Origin: Candidatus Omnitrophota bacterium | Lineage (GTDB): Bacteria > Omnitrophota > Omnitrophia > Omnitrophales > Abzuiibacteriaceae | Assembly: GCA_016206995.1 (NCBI GenBank) | Contig: JACQQN010000142.1 | Location: 1-9,562 of the forward strand | Length of the DNA stretch: 9,562 bases | Reading direction: 5' to 3' | Shown here: one piece after another, positions 6,627-9,562 of the stretch | How positions within the stretch are numbered: position 1 is the stretch's first letter | How the letters are laid out: the number at the start of each line of letters is the position of its first letter | The notes under the pieces: model-generated | What the model was told of the DNA's origin: nothing | Databases searched by the model: none | What the model saw: the letters and a program-made list of their open reading frames with translations, nothing else | Position numbers and translations under genes: made by a program

Positions 6627-6998
6627 ATGCAAGGGAAACGGGTAGAACGGGTTGCGGAATTGATTCGAGGTGAGCTAGCACGCACCATTGTCGGCCAATT
6701 GCGAGATCCTCGGGTTGGTTTTGTCACGATTACTCACGTAGAAGTGAGCGCAGATCTTCATTATGCCAAGGTTCATTGTAGTGTGCTGGGAGATGATGAA
6801 ACGCGAAAACGGACGCAGGAAGCGCTCACTCATGCAAAGGGTTTTTTGCAAAAAGATCTGGCTCGGGTTCTCAACTTACGATACACTCCGCAACTTGAAT
6901 TTTTTCTAGATCCATCAGTAGATCACTCCTTAGAAATTGATGGGATTTTGCGAGAACTACATAAAAAAGATTCACCGGAATCTCCTGAAAAAGAATAA
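6627..6998 (+). CDS. rbfA: Ribosome-binding factor A
   Basis: RbfA is a KH-fold protein that binds the immature 30S subunit near the 5' end of 16S rRNA and helps late maturation and cold adaptation. The 123 residues carry the family pattern: RVERVAELIRGELARTI (5-21), DPRVGFVTITHVEVSADL (27-44), YAKVHCSVLG (46-55), the helix kink A70-K71-G72 characteristic of the RbfA KH domain, and LRYTPQLEFFLDPSVDHS (84-101). A short charged tail closes the protein. The start ATG is 4 nt after ylxP. AAGGAG at 6608-6613 is 13 nt upstream, longer than ideal, so coupling to ylxP translation probably contributes. Length is typical (110-135). Confidence 0.97.
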   Translation: MQGKRVERVAELIRGELARTIVGQLRDPRVGFVTITHVEVSADLHYAKVHCSVLGDDETRKRTQEALTHAKGFLQKDLARVLNLRYTPQLEFFLDPSVDHSLEIDGILRELHKKDSPESPEKE

Positions 6999-7024
6999 GC
7001 AGTTTTTAATTTGAGTGTGCGTTT

Positions 7025-7720
7025 ATGGATGGAATTTTAGTAGTTGATAAGGATAAAGGTTGGACATCGCATGATGTTTGCGCTTTAATCCGAAGCCGCT
7101 TCAAACTTGCAAAAGTGGGGCATGGCGGAACTTTAGATCCCTTAGCAACTGGCGTTTTAATTATTTTGTTGGGTCGTGCGACTAAACTTTTTGAATCTGT
7201 TGCTGCCACGAACAAACAATATCTCGGAACCATGCGGCTTGGAATTAAAACAGACTCACACGATTGGGACGGTAAAGTTTTGGGAGAGGCAGATTGGAAA
7301 GGAGTAACGGCCGAGCAGGTGGAATCGGTTTTTCAAACTTTCCGCGGGGAAATTACCCAAAAACCACCGATGATTTCTGCGCTGAAGCACAAAGGAGTGC
7401 GGCTTTATAAATTGGCTCGTCAAGGAAAAACAGTTGAACGTATCGAGCGTCCAATCACGGTTTATCAGTTAGAAGTAAAAGCGACTCGATTTCCAGAAGT
7501 TGATTTTTTTGCCCATGTTTCGAAGGGTACTTACTTAAGAACGCTGGTTCATGACATTGGTGAAGCGCTCGGATGCTTTGCAACACTTGCCGCACTTCGG
7601 CGTGTTCGTTCAGGCGATTTTAGCATTGAAGAATCGGTGACAATTCCTGAGCTTAAGCAAATGGACATCAGAGAATTAGGCCGCCATGTGCGGATGAAAA
7701 GTTTTGCGTTTGCGTCATGA
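7025..7720 (+). CDS. truB: tRNA pseudouridine(55) synthase TruB, short form
   Basis: TruB converts uridine 55 in the T loop of tRNAs to pseudouridine and also helps tRNA fold. The 231 residues contain KVGHGGTLDPLATGVL (30-45) with the catalytic Asp38, the active-site Tyr66 (in NKQY), PPMISALKHKGVRLYKLARQ (114-133), and SKGTYLRTLVHDIGEALG (166-183) with Arg172, corresponding to the E. coli D48, Y76 and R181 positions. E. coli TruB has 314 residues. Here the protein stops soon after the catalytic domain, so a C-terminal PUA-type domain is missing, as in several other bacterial lineages. The SD is weak (GAG about 9 nt before the ATG). The stop overlaps the ribF start as ATGA. Confidence 0.96.
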   Translation: MDGILVVDKDKGWTSHDVCALIRSRFKLAKVGHGGTLDPLATGVLIILLGRATKLFESVAATNKQYLGTMRLGIKTDSHDWDGKVLGEADWKGVTAEQVESVFQTFRGEITQKPPMISALKHKGVRLYKLARQGKTVERIERPITVYQLEVKATRFPEVDFFAHVSKGTYLRTLVHDIGEALGCFATLAALRRVRSGDFSIEESVTIPELKQMDIRELGRHVRMKSFAFAS

Positions 7721-8718
7721 GAGTTGTTTGTCATCTTGAAAAGTATCAGCCGGAAGCGCGGCCATTAGGGATTGCGCTTGGTAATTTTGATGGGGTTCAT
7801 CAAGGGCACTTGGAAATTTTCAAAACTCTTCGTGGTCAACTCAAAACCATGAATGGTGCTGCAAGTGCGCTGACATTTGAAGAGCATCCTCAACGGGTGT
7901 TGCGTCATGACAAAAAGCCGCTTCTGATCACCTCGCTTTATCAAAAGCTTGGGTTGCTTCAAGAAGCGGGGTTGGATTTATGTTTTGTGCTTAAGTTTAC
8001 GGAAGAATTTTCAAAGAAGTCGGCAGAAGAATTTGTAAAAGGGATTTTGATTGATCGATTAAAGGCAAAAGTGGTTTGCATGGGTTTTAACGCTCGGTTT
8101 GGGCACGATCGTACCGGTGATGTTGGACTCATGAAACAGTTTTCAGAAATTTTTTCATTTCAGTTCTTTGAAGTGAAACCGATTGAAATTGATGGTGCTA
8201 CGGTGAGCAGTGGCTTGATCCGAAAACAAATTTCGGAGGGCCAGTTGGACGTGGTCACGCACGCTTTGGGCAGGCCTTATTCCTTGTGTGGAACCGTCGT
8301 TCCAGGGTCAGGCAGGGGAAACAAAATTGGGTTTCCAACCGCGAATCTGATGCCGCACTCTGAAATTTTTCCGCTGGAAGGCGTTTATGCAGTGTTGGTT
8401 GATGTTATTAAAGATGAAGTCAAGCCAACCGCGGAAGGTTTCCATTACAGGAAGAAAAAACTTCGGGAAGGTTTGCGTGGGGTTTTAAACTATGGGAAAC
8501 GCCCCACGTTTAAAAGTGATTCAGAGCAGGCTTCTGTTTTAGAAGTTCATCTGTTAGATTTTCACGAGAATCTATTAGGTGAAACTTTGGAAATACGCTT
8601 CTTGAAGAAGATTAGGAAGGAAGAAGAGTTTGAGAATGTTCAGGCGCTTCGAGAACAAATTCAGAATGACATTAACCGAACTCGGGCTTTATTTTCAAGT
8701 AATTCCGGTTTGTCATAA
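7717..8718 (+). CDS. ribF: Bifunctional riboflavin kinase / FAD synthetase
   Basis: RibF phosphorylates riboflavin to FMN and adenylylates FMN to FAD in the cytoplasm. The N-terminal nucleotidyltransferase half has GNFDGVHQGH (22-31), GFNARFGHDRTGD (123-135) and SSGLIRK (164-170). The C-terminal flavokinase half has GSGRGNKIGFPTAN (197-210) with the PTAN motif, GVYAV (222-226), NYGKRPTF (258-265) and LEVHLLDF (275-282) with the likely catalytic Glu276. At 333 residues it is slightly longer than usual (about 310). About 20 extra residues, Lys/Arg-rich, lie between GVYAV and GVLNYG. The usual SSTxIR appears as SSGLIR. The start codon overlaps the truB stop by 4 nt, so translation is coupled. 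The second of the paired reactions feeds flavoenzymes generally, so its place in this operon reflects conserved order rather than a translation role. Confidence 0.97.
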   Translation: MRVVCHLEKYQPEARPLGIALGNFDGVHQGHLEIFKTLRGQLKTMNGAASALTFEEHPQRVLRHDKKPLLITSLYQKLGLLQEAGLDLCFVLKFTEEFSKKSAEEFVKGILIDRLKAKVVCMGFNARFGHDRTGDVGLMKQFSEIFSFQFFEVKPIEIDGATVSSGLIRKQISEGQLDVVTHALGRPYSLCGTVVPGSGRGNKIGFPTANLMPHSEIFPLEGVYAVLVDVIKDEVKPTAEGFHYRKKKLREGLRGVLNYGKRPTFKSDSEQASVLEVHLLDFHENLLGETLEIRFLKKIRKEEEFENVQALREQIQNDINRTRALFSSNSGLS

Positions 8719-8744
8719 GAATATGAAAAAGAAAATAGGATGTT

Positions 8745-8771
8745 TTGTTTTACAAGAAAAGGTAATATAAC
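8745..8771 (+). promoter_or_regulatory. Possible weak promoter upstream of rpsO
   Basis: TTGTTT (8745-8750) and TATAAC (8766-8771) are separated by 15 bp in an AT-rich gap. Both boxes deviate from consensus and the spacing is short. An internal promoter before rpsO-pnp is common in other bacteria, but the sequence support here is weak. Confidence 0.25.
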
Positions 8772-8772
8772 G

Positions 8773-8788
8773 CGTCAGTTTGATGACG
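8773..8788 (+). promoter_or_regulatory. Hairpin in the rpsO leader, candidate S15 regulatory site
   Basis: CGTCA (8773-8777) and TGACG (8784-8788) form a 5-bp stem with a 6-nt loop, ending 9 nt before the AGGAGG SD of rpsO (8798-8803). S15 represses its own mRNA through leader structures in several bacteria, with differing folds. This position suits such an operator. No T tract follows, so it is not a terminator. The stem is short and chance is possible. Confidence 0.35.
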
Positions 8789-8813
8789 TAATTAATTAGG
8801 AGGCATTAGCAGT

Positions 8814-9083
8814 ATGGCGATCACAAAAGAAAAGAAAAGCGAAGTCATTAAGAATTTTCAATTAGGTAAAAACGATACAGGTTCCTGCGAGGTTCAAATT
8901 GCTCTTTTAACGGAGCGGATTAATTATTTGACCGAACATTTGCGCGGACATGTGAAAGACAAACATTCTCGCCGGGGTTTGATTCAAATGGTTGAAATGC
9001 GAAAACGGCTTCTTGCCTATCTTTTGCGTACAAACCCGAAACAACACGCCAGCATTTTAAAGCGGCTTGATATTAGAAAATAG
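8814..9083 (+). CDS. rpsO: 30S ribosomal protein S15
   Basis: S15 binds the central domain of 16S rRNA early in 30S assembly and forms a bridge to the 50S subunit. The 89-residue length is standard. Diagnostic segments are GSCEVQIALLTERINYLTEH (23-42), GHVKDKHSRRGL (45-56), including the RNA-contacting His42, Asp49 and Ser52, and MVEMRKRLLAYL followed by the terminal LDIRK. The strong AGGAGG at 8798-8803 lies 10 nt before the ATG. The 95-nt gap from ribF contains a small hairpin and possibly a weak promoter. pnp follows after 60 nt, the order found in very many bacteria. Confidence 0.98.
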   Translation: MAITKEKKSEVIKNFQLGKNDTGSCEVQIALLTERINYLTEHLRGHVKDKHSRRGLIQMVEMRKRLLAYLLRTNPKQHASILKRLDIRK

Positions 9084-9143
9084 AGAAGTGAAATCACAGA
9101 GAGACAATAAAAGAAGCTAGAGAAAGGGTAAAAGGAAATATAT

Positions 9144-9562
9144 ATGGAGACAAGAGTTTCGACCCAATTAGGTCGGGAAGAATTAGTTATTAAAACCGGT
9201 AAGTTAGCAAAACAAGCAGATGGCGCTGTGCTCGTCCAATACGGTGGGACCGTTGTGTTGGTGACAGCATGCAGTGCAAAAAACAAAAGGGAAGAACAGG
9301 ATTTTTTTCCACTGACTGTGGATTACCGGGAAAAAACATATGCGGCGGGTAAAATTCCGGGCGGCTATTTTAAGCGCGAAGGGAAACCCACCGAAAAGGA
9401 AGTCTTAACCGCGCGTTTGATCGATCGGCCGCTCAGGCCTTTATTTCCTGAAGGTTACTGTGATGAAGTTCAAGTCATGGCGACTGTACTTTCAGTAGAT
9501 GCTGATCATAATCCTGACACGTTAGCGATGATTGGCGGTTCGACAGCCCTCATGATTTCATC
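9144..9562 (+). CDS. pnp: Polyribonucleotide nucleotidyltransferase (PNPase), N-terminal part cut by window edge
   Basis: PNPase degrades RNA 3' to 5' by phosphorolysis and is a central exoribonuclease in mRNA turnover. The visible 139 codons from ATG 9144 encode the first RNase PH-like domain: GREELVIKTGKLAKQADGAV, VQYGGTVVLVTA, FFPLTVDYREKTYAAGKIPG, GGYFKREGKPTEKEVLTARL and DRPLRPLFPEGY, then NPDTLAMIGGSTAL. These are hallmark PNPase segments. The rest (second PH domain, KH, S1; about 700 residues in total) lies beyond the right edge. AAAGGA (9132-9136 region) gives an SD about 7 nt before the ATG. The purine-rich 60-nt gap after rpsO has only a 4-bp hairpin (GTGA/TCAC, 9088-9097). No long RNase III-type stem like that of E. 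coli is visible. Confidence 0.97.
   Translation, partial: METRVSTQLGREELVIKTGKLAKQADGAVLVQYGGTVVLVTACSAKNKREEQDFFPLTVDYREKTYAAGKIPGGYFKREGKPTEKEVLTARLIDRPLRPLFPEGYCDEVQVMATVLSVDADHNPDTLAMIGGSTALMIS

Noticed and set aside
9017..9286. 89-codon open frame on the minus strand across the rpsO-pnp junction
   Set aside because: It is antisense to the conserved end of S15 and start of PNPase, and it has no family resemblance.
1..9562. CRISPR array, tRNA or rRNA genes, insertion sequence or prophage
   Set aside because: I saw no regularly spaced repeats, no tRNA or rRNA gene signature, and no transposase or integrase. Apart from hicBA there are no mobile-element hallmarks.

Overview
The window is a bacterial chromosome segment with moderate-to-low GC content, conventional Shine-Dalgarno sites and one consensus sigma-70-type promoter. 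Every gene reads on the + strand. Most of it (2797 to the right edge) is the conserved translation/transcription gene cluster nusA - infB - ylxP(DUF503) - rbfA - truB - ribF - rpsO - pnp. This order recurs in many phyla (Firmicutes, deltaproteobacterial lineages, PVC-related groups), so it does not fix the taxon. The GPVYR-type HAMP protein, the short TruB and the large unrecognised protein at the left edge are compatible with a Gram-negative environmental lineage such as Omnitrophota, but that is a weak inference.

Region 1 (1-2157): the 3' part of an unrecognised soluble protein (coiled coil, beta-rich part, Pro/Ser-rich linker, C-terminal alpha/beta part), followed after 55 nt by a 194-aa two-helix membrane protein that has a HAMP-like segment but no output domain. 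A weak terminator-like hairpin follows.

Region 2 (2250-2728): a compact HicB-HicA type toxin-antitoxin pair. The antitoxin comes first and the toxin GTG overlaps the antitoxin stop by one base. An inverted repeat follows.

Region 3 (2797-9562): a near-perfect promoter (TTGACA, 16-bp spacer, TATAAT) is followed about 20 nt after the predicted start by a GC-rich hairpin with a T tract, which is an intrinsic terminator or attenuator. nusA starts right after it, and rimP, the usual first gene of this operon, is absent. Downstream genes are tightly packed: nusA/infB overlap 14 nt, infB-ylxP 3 nt, ylxP-rbfA 4 nt, rbfA-truB 26 nt, truB/ribF overlap 4 nt. The two larger gaps are before rpsO (95 nt, with a small hairpin and a strong SD) and before pnp (60 nt). 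ylxR, ylxQ and the nrnA-type DHH phosphoesterase gene, often found in such clusters, are also absent.

Together the operon covers transcription elongation/antitermination (NusA), translation initiation (IF2), 30S maturation (RbfA, S15), tRNA modification (TruB), flavin cofactor synthesis (RibF) and RNA decay (PNPase, cut by the right edge). I see no clear novel multi-gene system. The points most worth a second look are the attenuator-nusA junction lacking rimP and the unrecognised left-edge protein.
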